This document shows, piece by piece, positions 1 to 10,760 of a stretch of 64,000 bases of DNA; positions within the stretch are counted from its first letter, which is position 1; the number at the start of each line of letters is the position of its first letter. The translations under genes were made by a program, and so were the position numbers. Origin of the DNA: Asterella californica. Lineage: Eukaryota; Streptophyta; Marchantiopsida; Marchantiales; Aytoniaceae. The stretch covers positions 12,896,001 to 12,960,000 of the forward strand of contig JAYKYS010000012.1 of the NCBI GenBank assembly GCA_036924285.1. Direction: 5' to 3'. Under the pieces are notes generated by a model, which was not told the DNA's origin, ran no database searches, and saw only the letters and a list, made by a program, of their open reading frames with translations.

Positions 1-509
1 ACACAGCAAAAGATGCTGCCTCCTCAGTATCAGGATGCAATTCCAGTACAAGCTCGAGTGTAAGCTCAGTAGCATTCAGTGCCTGGTTGCCAAGGTTCAA
101 GTCGTGGCTTCCGGCATATTTGGACGGAGTATACAAGCGTCTGAAGGATGGAGAGGTGTATCCGTTGCCTGCTTTGAAGGGAGACTTTCAAGCTAATTGT
201 GGCGTAGACCATTCCAGCATTGGGTACTCCAAACTTAGTGAGTTCATCAAATCAGTGCCCGAGTTGTGCAAGATGAAAATTGCGACTCTTGGGAAAGGCC
301 TAGCAACTCACACAGTGCTTCTTCCCGCTTCGGCACATAGGAGAAGCATGGTTTCCAACCAGGTCCACATATCCACCACCGTGGGACCTGATCGACCTGA
401 ATATCTAAGTTCTGTGGGCGATGGCTGTGGGAGCCGACGGTGTCCCGTTCAAAGCGCTACCAGAACCAGCGTCAGAGTCCCTAGACCTACACTTCATATA
501 TTTATCTAG
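1..509 (+). CDS. LOTUS/OST-HTH domain protein, C-terminal part (5' truncated by window)
   Basis: The frame starting at base 3 is open from the window edge to the TAG at 507-509, so this is the 3' end of a longer gene; no start codon is visible. A serine-rich stretch is followed at about 99-330 by a compact domain with the features of LOTUS/OST-HTH domains: a hydrophobic first helix (WLPAYLDGVYKRL), then GVDHSSIGYSKLSEFIKSVP and a final strand THTVLLP. These RNA-associated winged-helix domains occur in plants, often with NYN-type nuclease domains, and act in RNA regulation. The catalytic or partner domain would lie outside the window. Residues after about base 335 resemble nothing known to me, and the last ~105 bases overlap the opposite-strand gene, so the true end may be earlier. 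The family call is by motif only. Confidence 0.5.
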   Translation, partial: TAKDAASSVSGCNSSTSSSVSSVAFSAWLPRFKSWLPAYLDGVYKRLKDGEVYPLPALKGDFQANCGVDHSSIGYSKLSEFIKSVPELCKMKIATLGKGLATHTVLLPASAHRRSMVSNQVHISTTVGPDRPEYLSSVGDGCGSRRCPVQSATRTSVRVPRPTLHIFI

Positions 510-1817
510 GCATTTGCTGGATGAGCATTTGCTTGCCAACCAGTAGACGCCACTCGCCGCAATCCACAAGTTCCCGATGTTACCGCCAATTATGCCGAAT
601 CTGTCGAGGAAGAAACGCGGAACTGACATTTTATGGAAGCGATAGCAGGCAAACATTTGCTCGGCAGACTTGTTCTCGTCCCGAGTAAACGTGTGCTGTT
701 TCCAGCCGTCTTGCACCGTATCTGTCAAATTCTTGTGCCGGCCCGTGAGCCAACAGCCTCGTGATTTTCCTGAGGTGCAATTCACTTCAAAGATCTCTAA
801 GATGTCTCCTTGTTTACCTTCCAATTCCTCGTAGGTCACGTGTGCCTGGGAGTAACTGTTGACGCAGAGTGCCGGGATGTAGGAATTGTCGAAAGAAGGC
901 CGTGACACGAGCATACTCAAGGCAGCTTCTCCGCTGAATTCATACAGGTTCTTCCAGTAGATCTCCGACGCGTCGACCTCTTCGCATGCAAAGGCTCCAC
1001 ACAGCGCACTTATATCCTGATCCGGGACTCGGAACTTAACTGTGTGTGTTTGGACAATGCTGTTGCATTTATTTTGGTCCATTCCCTTGTCCGTATTGTT
1101 CTCCACGGGGTAGTTCATGCAGGCGACCTCCACACTCTCGGAGTTAAAGCTGTCGGCAGAGTAGACTGCTGCCGACTGACAAATCGACGTGCCATTACAA
1201 ATATACACCGAATTTGTTTCCGCTGTGCAATCTGGAATATCTTCGAAATAATCGAGTAGCTTGGCCCAGCTGGTCCCTGTGGGCTCGATCTCCAGGAACG
1301 ATATATTGCGTTCTGAAGATTCTTGGGAGAACGAGCTAACATTCGCGTACAGAACACGTGAGTCGAAGCTGAATTCAGTCCTATCTGGATCTTCGATGAG
1401 GTCAGACAGCGTGTTGGCGAATGTGCTCAATGCGATTCCCCAGGGCTCGTACTGAGTTTGGAAAGAGCGGCAAGAGCCCTGACACCAAGCATCCAGTGAC
1501 CCATCAGCAGGCACTCTGGGCGTCTTATAGCAGTAGATCGACCCCGCATCTTCGTAGTGAGACGTTCTCCTACGAGTTTCGGTTGCATTTCCGAGGCTAT
1601 ATTCAACCCCAGTATCCCATAGCGCCTCTCCGCATTTTGAGCAGTTTGTACAGTTAAAATTTACATCAGCTTTCAAGAAGCCTTGGGGCACGGTGAAGAA
1701 GGGCGTCCGGACCAAGCTCGCTACACTGATGAATCCTCTTCCGTCTGCAGAATTTACCGAGAGTCTCCCTTTAGTTGAATAGTACGAAATCATGATCAGT
1801 CGATGCTTGCAACGCAA
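405..1817 (-). CDS. cysteine-rich, glycosylated membrane protein, C-terminal ectodomain and last membrane segment
   Basis: This is a long minus-strand frame; the first ATG is near 1790. I do not recognise the family. The chain is rich in cysteine and carries about nine N-X-S/T sequons (for example NCT, NVS, NIS, NGT, NNT, NLT), which fits an extracellular or lumenal domain. Near the C-terminus is a hydrophobic glycine-rich segment (FGIIGGNIGNLWIAASGVYW) followed by basic and cysteine residues. The piece at 1849-2754 lies immediately upstream on the same strand and supplies an N-terminal membrane segment. The ~50 bases between them hold a stop and a +1 shift, so either a very short intron (GT...AG, about 52 bases) or a frameshift separates them. 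Together they would give one ~750-residue protein with an N-terminal tail, membrane segment, large disulphide-rich ectodomain and second membrane segment. Function unknown. Confidence 0.5.
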   Translation of the reverse strand: MRCKHRLIMISYYSTKGRLSVNSADGRGFISVASLVRTPFFTVPQGFLKADVNFNCTNCSKCGEALWDTGVEYSLGNATETRRRTSHYEDAGSIYCYKTPRVPADGSLDAWCQGSCRSFQTQYEPWGIALSTFANTLSDLIEDPDRTEFSFDSRVLYANVSSFSQESSERNISFLEIEPTGTSWAKLLDYFEDIPDCTAETNSVYICNGTSICQSAAVYSADSFNSESVEVACMNYPVENNTDKGMDQNKCNSIVQTHTVKFRVPDQDISALCGAFACEEVDASEIYWKNLYEFSGEAALSMLVSRPSFDNSYIPALCVNSYSQAHVTYEELEGKQGDILEIFEVNCTSGKSRGCWLTGRHKNLTDTVQDGWKQHTFTRDENKSAEQMFACYRFHKMSVPRFFLDRFGIIGGNIGNLWIAASGVYWLASKCSSSKCLDKYMKCRSRDSDAGSGSALNGTPSAPTAIAHRT

Positions 1818-1848
1818 TTACTCCCAACGTCCCGAAATTAACTAAAGC

Positions 1849-2754
1849 TTAATAAACATGGACAGGATTGACAGATACAAGCCGGCTACGAATCGAGTAG
1901 TGCACAGACTGACCTAGTATAAAACCCCGGTCTGTCAGCTGTTTGCTCAAGTCGGCCAAAGGATCCTCCACTGACTTCGTGTAAGGATTACCTCCAGAAG
2001 TCTGCAATTCGTATGATTGCCAGTAGAGACTGTAACGGAAGTTGAATTTTCGTGTGCTGATCCTTTTTGTGTTAATGGGTTCGATCATTGCACTTACAAA
2101 ATTGTCTCCGAACTGCAGCACGTTCACTGATCTCACTTGCTCCGGGTCCTCTGGGTCGTAACAGCGATGAAAAGTGCTGCTCCTCGTGTCGTTTTTGAAT
2201 TCGGCCTTATCCAGCTGCCTCATTATCTCAGGAGGTAAGTCACACGAGCAAATGTAATCGTCCACGGATCCGCTGTGGACGCTCTCGGCCGAAACGTACT
2301 TCGTAGCGACAACGGTAGGCCGGCCGCGGTCATTAGTGAAGTAGTACGCAGCAATAGCAATGGAGCCTAAGAAGTACAAGCAAGAGAAAACAAATCCAAT
2401 CTTGGCCTGCAGGGGAGTCGGTTGATCATGACTGGAACGATCGAAAACGTTACAAGAATCCAATACTCTCTTGTAACAAATCTTTAGCAGATCATACAGC
2501 AACTGTGAAGCAGAAGGATCCTGGATGTCATCGATTCTAGCCGTTTGATCATGACAGGAACGATCGAAAACGTTACAAGAATCCACAACTCTCTTGTAAC
2601 AACTCTTTAGCAGATCAGACAGCAACTGTGAAGCAGAAGGATCCTGGATGTCATCGCTTCTAGCCGTGTCCCCTGGGACCAGATGACGCACTTCTACCCC
2701 AGAATTCGTCATTCGGGACCCCTTCAGTCTCTGCCTGAATAAATTAAATGCCAC
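1849..2754 (-). CDS. N-terminal part of the same membrane protein (cytoplasmic tail with 41-residue repeat, first membrane segment)
   Basis: The frame runs from 2754 to a stop at 1849. The first ~120 residues are hydrophilic and contain two near-identical 41-residue units (core DDIQDPSASQLL, LDSCNVFDRS). A single strong membrane segment follows (IGFVFSCLYFLGSIAIAAYYF). The rest, with scattered cysteines, looks extracellular and ends close to the frame at 405-1817. The ATG at 2754 is the first in frame, but an upstream coding exon cannot be excluded because a CAG/GTACC junction sits just before it. Two membrane segments bracketing a large cysteine-rich ectodomain is the topology of trimeric channels such as DEG/ENaC or P2X, but sequence support for that is weak. 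No homologue recognised. Confidence 0.45.
   Translation of the reverse strand: MAFNLFRQRLKGSRMTNSGVEVRHLVPGDTARSDDIQDPSASQLLSDLLKSCYKRVVDSCNVFDRSCHDQTARIDDIQDPSASQLLYDLLKICYKRVLDSCNVFDRSSHDQPTPLQAKIGFVFSCLYFLGSIAIAAYYFTNDRGRPTVVATKYVSAESVHSGSVDDYICSCDLPPEIMRQLDKAEFKNDTRSSTFHRCYDPEDPEQVRSVNVLQFGDNFVSAMIEPINTKRISTRKFNFRYSLYWQSYELQTSGGNPYTKSVEDPLADLSKQLTDRGFILGQSVHYSIRSRLVSVNPVHVY
2424..2669. repeat. 123-bp tandem duplication inside the membrane protein gene
   Basis: Two direct copies with a 123-bp spacing (for example gatcatga at 2424 and 2547) differ at only a few positions. The period is 41 codons, so the reading frame is kept. This is recent exon-internal duplication in the cytoplasmic tail region. 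Confidence 0.85.
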
Positions 2755-3586
2755 AGCCTCAAGCTGGCCTTCGTTGCGAAGAGTACCTGGAATCAGCGAG
2801 ACTTAAGTTAGTGACTCATAACTTTATTATAATACTTCGACTCTCATTTGCACAGAGTTTCTTCCCGTAACAAATGGAAACTGATGAAGGCTTGGAAGTG
2901 CGTGTAGATCGGCAGGGGTATGCAAGCAATCTGATGGCATCGGACATCTCATAGTATAGATCAGTCACGTTAGTTTCTATATATACACATGTCTAGCTTC
3001 TCGTAGCTAAGAATACGAATTATCTCCGCTGTAGTTAGTTACGATTGCAGTCGGAAACATCAAGAAGCTAGCTTCGTTCTACTGACTAAAAGAGAGCTCA
3101 TGTTCCGTAGCTTCACTGCATCATACAATTCGCAACAGCAAAGGAGTTCTCGAAGCAAGCAAACAAGTCACGTTATGGATTGAACAAGATTCAAACAGGG
3201 GAAATGGTTGAATTTGCCAGCGGTCATCCTGAAAGCTAAGAGTATGTACATGAAGTGGCTCCTCTTACTCGTCGCGTTCAATTGTGGGGCTGGCAGTTGC
3301 ACTCGCTGATCCGAGGTGCCGTAGTTTTATATCGACAATTATGGGTGCACAGATGTTAGATCTAGAGGACTAAAATATAGCGTATGGCAAGGATTACTCA
3401 TTCCTAGCAGCTGATCCTGACTTTTTGGTTTTCATGAAAGCCAAAAAGTTTACTTTCTCGGCACCTCTTTGTCCTCAGCTTCGCATGTTGTATAGTGTAT
3501 TATATCCAAGGATATATTTATATATATATATATACCCTTGTATTGCAGTAATGGCATACTTACACATACATTTCCGAGTAAACAAG
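2755..3586. other. intergenic, no gene seen
   Basis: About 0.8 kb upstream of the minus-strand membrane protein gene and left of the gypsy element. No convincing coding frame is present. It presumably holds the promoter and 5' leader of that gene. A short TA-rich microsatellite lies near 3509-3534. Confidence 0.5.
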
Positions 3587-4557
3587 TGTAACACCTTTTT
3601 GCTTTATCCCAAACTAGATGTCATGTGGGCAATGATTATCAAAAAGTTGGCAATTATATGATCACAAGGAGATTCAATGAGACCAAGATAAAGAGGATCG
3701 CGAACCCTAAAGGAGACATTATCAGTTTTCAATCTTTAGAGAGAGAGCACTCTTGGTGGTGAGGAAGAGGAGACTGTATTTTTCAAGGAAGAGAGATATT
3801 GTCTTTTGAGTTTCGAAAACAGAGAGTTAGAACTGAATGCACATCAGACTCCTTGGAGAGCAGACCTGGAGAGTAGACCTTGAGAGACGACTTGTGATCA
3901 ATAGAAGGATATGGTGTAGTTTAGATCGTTGACTTCAGATCTGATCTGTGGACTAAAAAATCAGAGTGTTCAGAGTGCTAAGAGGTTTTCCGGTGAAGTT
4001 TTAGTTTTGGAGTTAATTTCTCACAGTAGAGTTGCTGAGTAGTGAAGAATTGCCGATCCAAGAGCGTTGCGTGACCTTGTCAGCACGTAAGCCATGTAAT
4101 GTATATGAGCTCGTGATTTTCTCCATTCTGATAAGTAGGCTTGGATTGTGTGCCAAAGCTGAGTTGGACGTATCTGGTTTTGTGTTGACTTTATTTCGGT
4201 GTAATTATTTTGTATCTACTAGGTCTCCTAGTCTTGGTGGTTGCTCCTTGTGGGTCTTGGCATTCCGACTTGATCATCAATAGCAGAAGCGCTGCCTAAA
4301 TTTTATGCAACCCAGGTCTAGAATAGTCACACCTGTGTTTCGTAATCTAAGATTGATCAAAGACCTACAAAAGACTAGTTGATTACTCGAAACCCGTTCA
4401 ATGGTTATTACATCCTCTTTGCTTATTAGCGGATAGTTTAACAAACTGGATATGGAGACACATATAAAGTGTACATGTCTTCAGGGAGGTTCACGTTCGG
4501 CAGTTCATTGGTTAGAGTTAAAGGAATCTATTCCGAGATATGCGGTCGAACGTTATA
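3587..4557 (+). repeat. 5' LTR of gypsy element
   Basis: Starts TGTAACACC and matches 9775-10760 along its length, with scattered substitutions and one ~15-bp length difference near 4210 versus 10,398. The terminal CA is mutated to TA. The divergence between the LTRs indicates an old insertion. Confidence 0.92.
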
Positions 4558-4559
4558 GT

Positions 4560-4571
4560 TGGTATCAGAGC
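4560..4571 (+). other. primer-binding site complementary to initiator tRNA-Met
   Basis: TGGTATCAGAGC sits two bases after the end of the 5' LTR. This is the standard plant LTR-retrotransposon primer site for tRNA-iMet, and it both fixes the LTR boundary and supports a plant host. Confidence 0.9.
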
Positions 4572-4607
4572 AAGCTCAAGTTGAGTCTTTGCTGAACATC
4601 ATCGACA

Positions 4608-5770
4608 ATGGAGGCTGTGTCGACCAAGTTGGACGAGATGAAAGCATTGCTTAGAAAGTTGGAAGGCAGACTTGAGCAAGTGGAAGTTGAGAACAAGGTG
4701 CTTAAGGCGGATTTAACTCAAACAAAAGCGACACACAAGAAGGAAGCGGAGGTCCCTGTATTGCAAATCGAGCAAGTCAAGGATTTAGCACTACCAGGTG
4801 AATGAGCAGTTGATATTGCTCAAGCAGATAAGAATGAAGATGGGTCACAAAAGGTGCAAGAGAATGTTGCGGAAGGTAACTCAGCCAAAGAAGTGCACAA
4901 GCAGAAAGTGAAGTGGGCTGAACTAGCGATACCATCAACCTTCAACGGTGAGAAAAGCTTTTCCAGGTTTGAGTTATGGATTACTAAAATGGAGAATTAC
5001 CTGGAGAATTTCGATGAGCGCAATTGGTTCACCTATGCTATTAGTAGACTGGAAGGAGAGGCTAAGGAATGATATGGAGGTAAACAACGAATGAGGAGTT
5101 TGAACGGTACAACTCCTATGTCCACTTGGCCGGAGCCGAAGGATGAACTTCGACGACATTTGATACCAGTGGATGAAGCTACAAAGTTTCGACTAGAGCT
5201 CATTCATATGAGACAAACAGGGAGTATCAGACAGTATCTCCAACGATTTTTTGAGTTGGTTACTCGTTTGCACATGGTGGATCGCACCAACTTGCTGTTT
5301 CACTTGAAGAAAGGTCTGCAGGGTTTCTATGCTAGTGTGTTTGATAGCTGGGTTATGTTTCATAAGTCCGAGGACACGCAAGACTTGTTTGCATTTTTGG
5401 AAGCAGCAGAGAACACTAGGGAATGTAACTATACCGTGCAGCCTTCCAAGTTTCAGCATGGAACAAGTGGTGGCGAGCCTAGTAGAGGATTTTGGCGCAA
5501 TCCTCAAGGACAAATAACATCCTCTCAGAGTAGAGGTGGTAGTGAAAGAATTGATGCATCAGGAAGAAGGTTTCCTTGTGGGTCTTAACAGCAAAGAGTG
5601 ACTCGCGGTACCACTCAGACACGATCTATTAGATCTTATGCATCCAATGCTGGATCCAACCAAGCTTCGACTTCAGGTGCTAAAAGCAGTGGAGCTAGCA
5701 ATACTACACCGTCAAGGACGAGCATCTGTTTTCGATGCGGACGGGATGGTCACATCGCTCGTGAGTGTGC
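4608..5770 (+). pseudogene. gypsy gag (capsid plus zinc knuckle), broken
   Basis: The frame opens with ATG at 4608 and an N-terminal coiled-coil-like stretch rich in E, K and L. It breaks at 4803 and resumes as a typical gag capsid segment (YLENFDERNWFTYAISRLEGEA, FRLELIHMRQTGSIRQYLQRF) to about 5588. The next frame carries a CCHC zinc knuckle, CFRCGRDGHIAREC, at 5727-5768. Gag packages element RNA in a virus-like particle. At least three stops or frameshifts separate the pieces. Confidence 0.85.
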
Positions 5771-6524
5771 TCAACGTTCAACAGCGAGTAACGTTCGTGG
5801 GTTGATAGTTGAGGAGACAACTAGTGTTGAAGAACCAATTGAGGCGACTACTGGAGTAGAGGTATGTGTTGGTGAGCATTTGATAGAACATGGAGATTTT
5901 CTGCCATGGATTGAAGTGAAAATAGAAAACCAACGATATTGTTTGCTTATTGATACTAGAACAGATGTGAATGTCTTGGATGAAAAATTAGTCAGGACCT
6001 TAAGGGTGACTAGAACCAAGATCATGAGCACGTTATTGGTGAGGTTTGTGTAAGACAGCACAATCGTTATTGAAAAGCTCATGAGTATTCTTATTACTAT
6101 TGGAGGGGTGACTAAGAAGCATGAATTCCTAGTTATGAACTTAGGTGACACAATGGAGGGTATCTTGTCATGGTCTTGGTTACAAAAGACCAAGACAAAG
6201 TTAGATGTGTAGGAGAGGAACGTCATAGTCATGGATAAGTGGGGTTTAAGTAAACCACATCCATTGATCATCAAAGAGAGACCCAAGGAGCCAAACCATG
6301 CTGTCCGTAGATTCCAACAAGCCAAAGTGACATTTCAAATCTGCACAGCTAGGCAGTTTGGAAAGCAGATCAAGTCGGTAGACGAAGCTTGGGTTGCAGT
6401 GATGTCTAAACCCAAGGTGGAGATGGATGAGGAAGAACGTGTTGCTGCTCTTCTCATACACCTTGATATGCAAGTACTGATTGAGAGGTATTCTCATATA
6501 ATGTCGGATCAATTACCAACATGA
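5771..6524 (+). pseudogene. gypsy protease region, active site altered
   Basis: Downstream of the zinc knuckle the sequence reads CLLIDTRTDVNVLDEKLV, the position of the retropepsin D-T/S-G motif; here the glycine is replaced by arginine. The frame stops at 6051. Another piece at 6231-6524 is the linker before reverse transcriptase. The protease would normally cut the Gag-Pol polyprotein. The substitution and stops make it inactive. Confidence 0.75.
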
Positions 6525-7270
6525 CTTCCTCCGAGGAGAGCCTTGGATCATGTCATTGATCTGGTTCCTAAAGCTACACCTATTGTAGTGCCATCAAGAC
6601 GCATGTCGTTGATGAACTAACAGAGATGAAGACTCAGTTAAAAGAGTTGGTAGCTCAGGGTATCTTACGACCCAACATATCACCTTATGTTGCACCGGTC
6701 TTGTTCGTGGCCAAGAAAGCTCATGGTATCCGCATGTGTGCAAACTACCGTGCACTTAATAAGGTTATTGTCAAGAACAAGTATCCTCTTCCTCTCATGG
6801 ATAAAACCACAGATCGGTTGGCCACAGGAAAGTACTTCACCAAGTTGGATCTTCGTTCTAGATATTACCAAATCTGGATCAAAGAAGGAGATGAAGAAAA
6901 GACGGTTATAAGAAGGCGGTATGGCTTGTTTGAGTATACAGTGTTGCAATTTGGATTGTCCAATGCACTTGGTACTTTTTACAAACTGATGAACAGATCT
7001 TCAGAGATCTTTTGGATGAGAGTGTTATCGTGTACTTGGACGTTATCATCATCTTCTCATCCACTTGAGATCAGCATCTAGCAAATGTTAAAACAGTTTT
7101 TAAGCGCTTGGAAGAACATCAACTCTATCTCAAGAAGAGCAAGTGTTCTTTTGGACAAGAGAGTGTGGTGTTTCTAGGATGTTTGATTGATGCGCAGGGT
7201 ATTCATCCTAATAAGGCTAAGATTCGAGCTATTGTTGAATGGAAAAAACCTGAGAGTGTTCATGAACTCA
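6525..7270 (+). pseudogene. gypsy reverse transcriptase, broken
   Basis: From 6626 the frame reads GILRPNISPYVAPVLFVAKK, then RMCANYRALNKV and FTKLDLRSRYYQI, the first palm motif with its aspartate at 6848. A frameshift follows near 7000. In the displaced frame the catalytic box reads VYLDVIIIFS, so the second aspartate of the usual Y-x-D-D is valine. The next frame (7108 on) gives LKKSKCSFGQESVVFLG. Enzyme role: copying element RNA into cDNA. Clearly non-functional. Confidence 0.88.
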
Positions 7271-7985
7271 GATCTTTTCTTGGGTTAGCCACATACTTTC
7301 GACGCTTTGTTCATCAATTTGCACATAAAGCCGCACCTTTGTTTAGCTTATTACGCAAGACTTCCAAGGTTGTTTGGAATCCAGCAGTTGAAAGAGCGTT
7401 TCAAGGGTTGAAACAAGCACTAACAGAGATGCCAGTGCTAGCTCTTCCAAAGATGGGAGAACCTTTCGATGTTCACACAGATGCTTCTCAATGGACCATT
7501 GGAGGCGTGCTGATGCAAGAAAAGGATCCAGTGGCTTACGAAAGACATAAGTTTTCAAAAATAGAGGTAAAATGGCATGCTCATCAACAGGAGATGTTCG
7601 CAGTTGTTCATTGTCTGAAACGTTGAGAGCATTATTTGTTACTAAGTAAAGTTACTGTTGTGATGGACTGCGACGGTAATACATACTTTCAAAGTAAACC
7701 TCGTTTGTCTCGCAAACAACAGAGATGACAAGTGGAACTTGCACGTTTTGATATCGAATGACGGTATCAAAAGAGGAAGGAAAATATTCTAGCGGATGTG
7801 CTAAGCAGACGTGTGCAGACGTTAACAACTCAAGACACAAGTGAAGAGCTTTTGGATCGAATCCGATAGACATTATCAGATGATCCTCAAGCTGAACGCT
7901 GGACAAGTCAACAAGAGAGAGATCGATCGATACGTAATCTCTTTTCCGCAATGACCTTTGGTTTTATAAGCAAACCAAAGTGTAA
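7271..7985 (+). pseudogene. gypsy RT connection and RNase H, broken
   Basis: SFLGLATYFRRFVHQFAHKAAPL marks the end of the RT thumb region. FDVHTDASQWTIGGVLMQE at about 7465 is the start of RNase H with its first aspartate, and KWHAHQQEMFAVVHCLK is its second helix. A stop at 7624 and further stops interrupt the remainder, ending near an ENILADVLSRR-like segment about 7785-7812. Confidence 0.85.
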
Positions 7986-9114
7986 GTTCCAGTTGGATCG
8001 CTAAGGACACTAGTCATGCAAGAATGCCATGATTGTGAACTAGCTGGACATGGAGGACAGAATAGAACGTTACAACGACTTAAAGAGCAGTTTTATTGAC
8101 CAACCATATAGAAGATGTAGTCAAGTACGTGCAAACTTGCTTGACATGTCAACAACAACGAACGGAGCGAAGGAGACCTGCAAGATTGCTGAGACCTTTG
8201 CCAATACCTGATGGGCCTTGGGAGAGCATAAGTATGGACTTATGCATTGGTTTGTCCGAGTCAGGAGGTTTTGATGTTTTGCTAGTTGTCATAGATCGGT
8301 TCAGCAAATAAGCTCACCTCATCCCTTGTCGAGAAGTAGTGACTTCAAGAGGTGCCGCTGAGCTATTCATACGATATGTTTTTTAAGTATCATGGGATGT
8401 CTAAATACATCATTCCAAACTTCGACATGAGGTTTGTAGTTGAGTTCTGGAAGGGTTTGTTTCGAAGACTCGGAACTACCTTCAAGTTCTGTTCCTCTTA
8501 TCATCTTGAGATTGATGGTCAGACAAAAAGGACTATACAGATAGTGGAGCAAGGGTTGAGAAACTATATCATGCGAGATCAAAGTGATTGGAGGGAGCAC
8601 TTGGACTTGGTGGAGTTTACATATAACGACACCGGGCATTCGAGCACAGGATTTAAACCATTTGAAGTGGTTTATCGAGGCTCTCATGCACCTTGGACTC
8701 CTATAGCTCTGGCTACCAAGGGACATGAAAACACAGGAAGGTCGAACCAAGATCTCCAGATCTAAAGACTTTCATAAGTGTTCAGGGTACTGTGTTTCAA
8801 GAGACAAAGAAACACATGGAGAAGGCACAAGAACGGTATGCCAAGTATGCAAACCGTGATAGACAAGACGTACAGTTCAAGAAGGACAGAGAGTTTGGTT
8901 ACGAACCAAGAACTTCAGAATCCTAGTAGGGGTGGACTTAGCCAAGAAGCTTCTTCCAAAGTGGGCAGGACCATTCTTGATTAGGAAGAAGTTATGTCAT
9001 GTGACCTATAAGTTACGTTTTCCAGCTGGTACGAAGCATTATCACCCCATCATTCATGTTTCTAACTTGAAAATGTTTCTTGAAGAACTAGAGTCATTGC
9101 CAGGAAGATATTAA
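7986..9114 (+). pseudogene. gypsy integrase, broken
   Basis: The N-terminal HHCC zinc site is visible in pieces: HDCELAGHGG near 8030, then CLTCQQQ near 8140. The catalytic core follows with ISMDLCIGLSESGGFDVLLVVIDRF (first aspartate in MDL), PNFDMRF (second), and DGQTKRTIQIVEQGL with the glutamate. A C-terminal segment at 8932-9114 reads LPKWAGPFLI and HPIIHVSNLK, typical of gypsy integrases. A stop at 8309 and several frameshifts separate the parts. Confidence 0.88.
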
Positions 9115-9420
9115 AAATGACATCCGGTGTTAGAAGCATTAACAAGAGTTGACGATCCTGAGTTGATTGAGATAGTAGATCATCGAGCATCACCGAATTC
9201 GATGGAGCTGGAGAACCCGTTACTCAATACCTATGTCGTTGGACTGGTAGAGTCTCGGGATTGGTAAGTGAAGCTTGGAAATTCCTGGATAATCTAGCAT
9301 TGTACAAGTTCCAGGAACCACTGCGAAGATATTTTGTGAGACGACAGTCCGCAGTGGTCTCTTCCAGCTAAGCGGTGGATTGAATCGAGTCAGAAGAGTC
9401 ATGCCAAAGGGCCCCTTCAA
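9115..9420 (+). pseudogene. chromodomain-like integrase tail of gypsy element
   Basis: After the integrase the sequence encodes, across one frameshift, HPVLEALTRVDDPELIEIVDHR, then RWTGRVSGLVSEAWKFLDNL. This resembles the chromodomain that targets chromovirus insertion to marked chromatin (E-x-LV-W-G, then E-x-W-x-L). It is eroded but supports a chromovirus assignment. Confidence 0.5.
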
Positions 9421-9774
9421 GGATACTGGAACCGAGTAGATCTGGCCAATCTACTCGTCTAAAGGTGGAGTTGTGGTCTTCTGACTTCTTATGAATGTCG
9501 GATGTCAATCAGGTTTATGCTGAAGCTACTATGGTGTATCATAGTAAGGAGGTGGATAAAAAAAAATTGACGAGTTCACCACCTGGAAGCTAGGGTTCTG
9601 TCTTACTCGAAAGCTTCAACCGATGCTTGGTAATGGAGCATAGCCACGAGAAAGAGCTTAACCTTACCTTGGATGGGGTACTGTTCCTCTGGATTTGAGG
9701 AAGTGTTGTTCTTAATGTGGTATTGCAGATACCGTAGTTCAGTGGAAGAACTGCGTTTTGCTGGTTGGGATGAT

Positions 9775-10760
9775 TGTAACACCTTTTTGCTTTATCCCAA
9801 ACCAAATGTCATGCGGACAATGATTATCAAAAAGTTGGCAGCTGCATGGTCACAAGGAGACTCAATGAGACCAAGATAAAGAGGATCGCGAACCCTAAAG
9901 GAGACATTATCAGTTTCAATCTTTGGAGAGAGAGCACTCTTGGTGGTGAGGAAGGGGAGACTGTATTTTTCACGGTATAGAGATATTGTCTTTGAGTTCA
10001 TAAAACAGAGAGCTAGAACTAAATGCACATCAAACTCCTTGGAGAGCAGACTTGGAGAGTAGACCTTGAGAGCCGACTTGTGATCAAGAGGAAGGATATG
10101 GTGTAGCTTAGATCATTGACTTCAGATCTGATCTGTGGACTGAAAAATCAGAGTGTTCAGAGTGATAAGATGTTCTCTGGTGAAGTCTTAATTCTAGAGT
10201 TAATTTCTCACAGCAGAGTTGCTGAGTAGTGAAGAATTGCCAGTCCAAGAGCGCTGCGTGACCTTGTCAGCAAGTAAGCCATGTAATGTATATGAGCCCG
10301 TGATTTTCTTCATTCTGATAAGTAGGCTTGGATTGTATGCCAAAGCTGAGTTGGACGCATCTGGTGTTGTGTTGATTTTATTTTGGTGTAATTACTTTGC
10401 CTTCCTACTTCCTAGCATCTACTAGGTCTCCTAGTCTTGGTGGTTGCTCCTTGTGGGTCCTGGCGTTCCGACTTGATCACCAATAGCGGAAGCTCTACCT
10501 AAATTTTATGCAACCCAGGTCTAGAATAGTTCCACCTGTGTTTCGTAACTTAAGATTGACCAGAGACCTACAAAAGACTAGTCGATTACTCGAAACCCGT
10601 TCAACGGTTATTACATCCTCTTTGCTTATTAGCGGATAGTTTAACGAACTGGATCTGGAGACACAAATAAAGTGTACAGGTGTTCAGGGAGGTTCAAGTT
10701 CGGCAGTTCATTGGTTAGAGTAAAAGGAATCTATTCTGAGATCTGTGATCGAACGTTACA
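9775..10760 (+). repeat. 3' LTR of gypsy element
   Basis: Direct copy of 3587-4557, running from TGTAACACC to GTTACA. The terminal hexamers are inverted relative to each other, as expected for LTR ends. Confidence 0.92.

Larger units (their letters stand above)
3587..10760 (+). mobile_element. degenerate Ty3/gypsy chromovirus, complete with two LTRs
   Basis: Two ~0.98 kb direct repeats (3587-4557, 9775-10760) flank a gag-pol region in the order gag, zinc knuckle, protease, reverse transcriptase, RNase H, integrase, chromodomain-like tail. That order with integrase last defines Ty3/gypsy. The LTRs begin TGTAAC and the 3' copy ends GTTACA; caag on both sides (3583-3586, 10761-10764) is a likely 4-bp target duplication. 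The primer-binding site follows the 5' LTR. Stops and frameshifts interrupt every domain and at least two catalytic motifs are altered, so the element cannot be autonomous. Confidence 0.93.
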
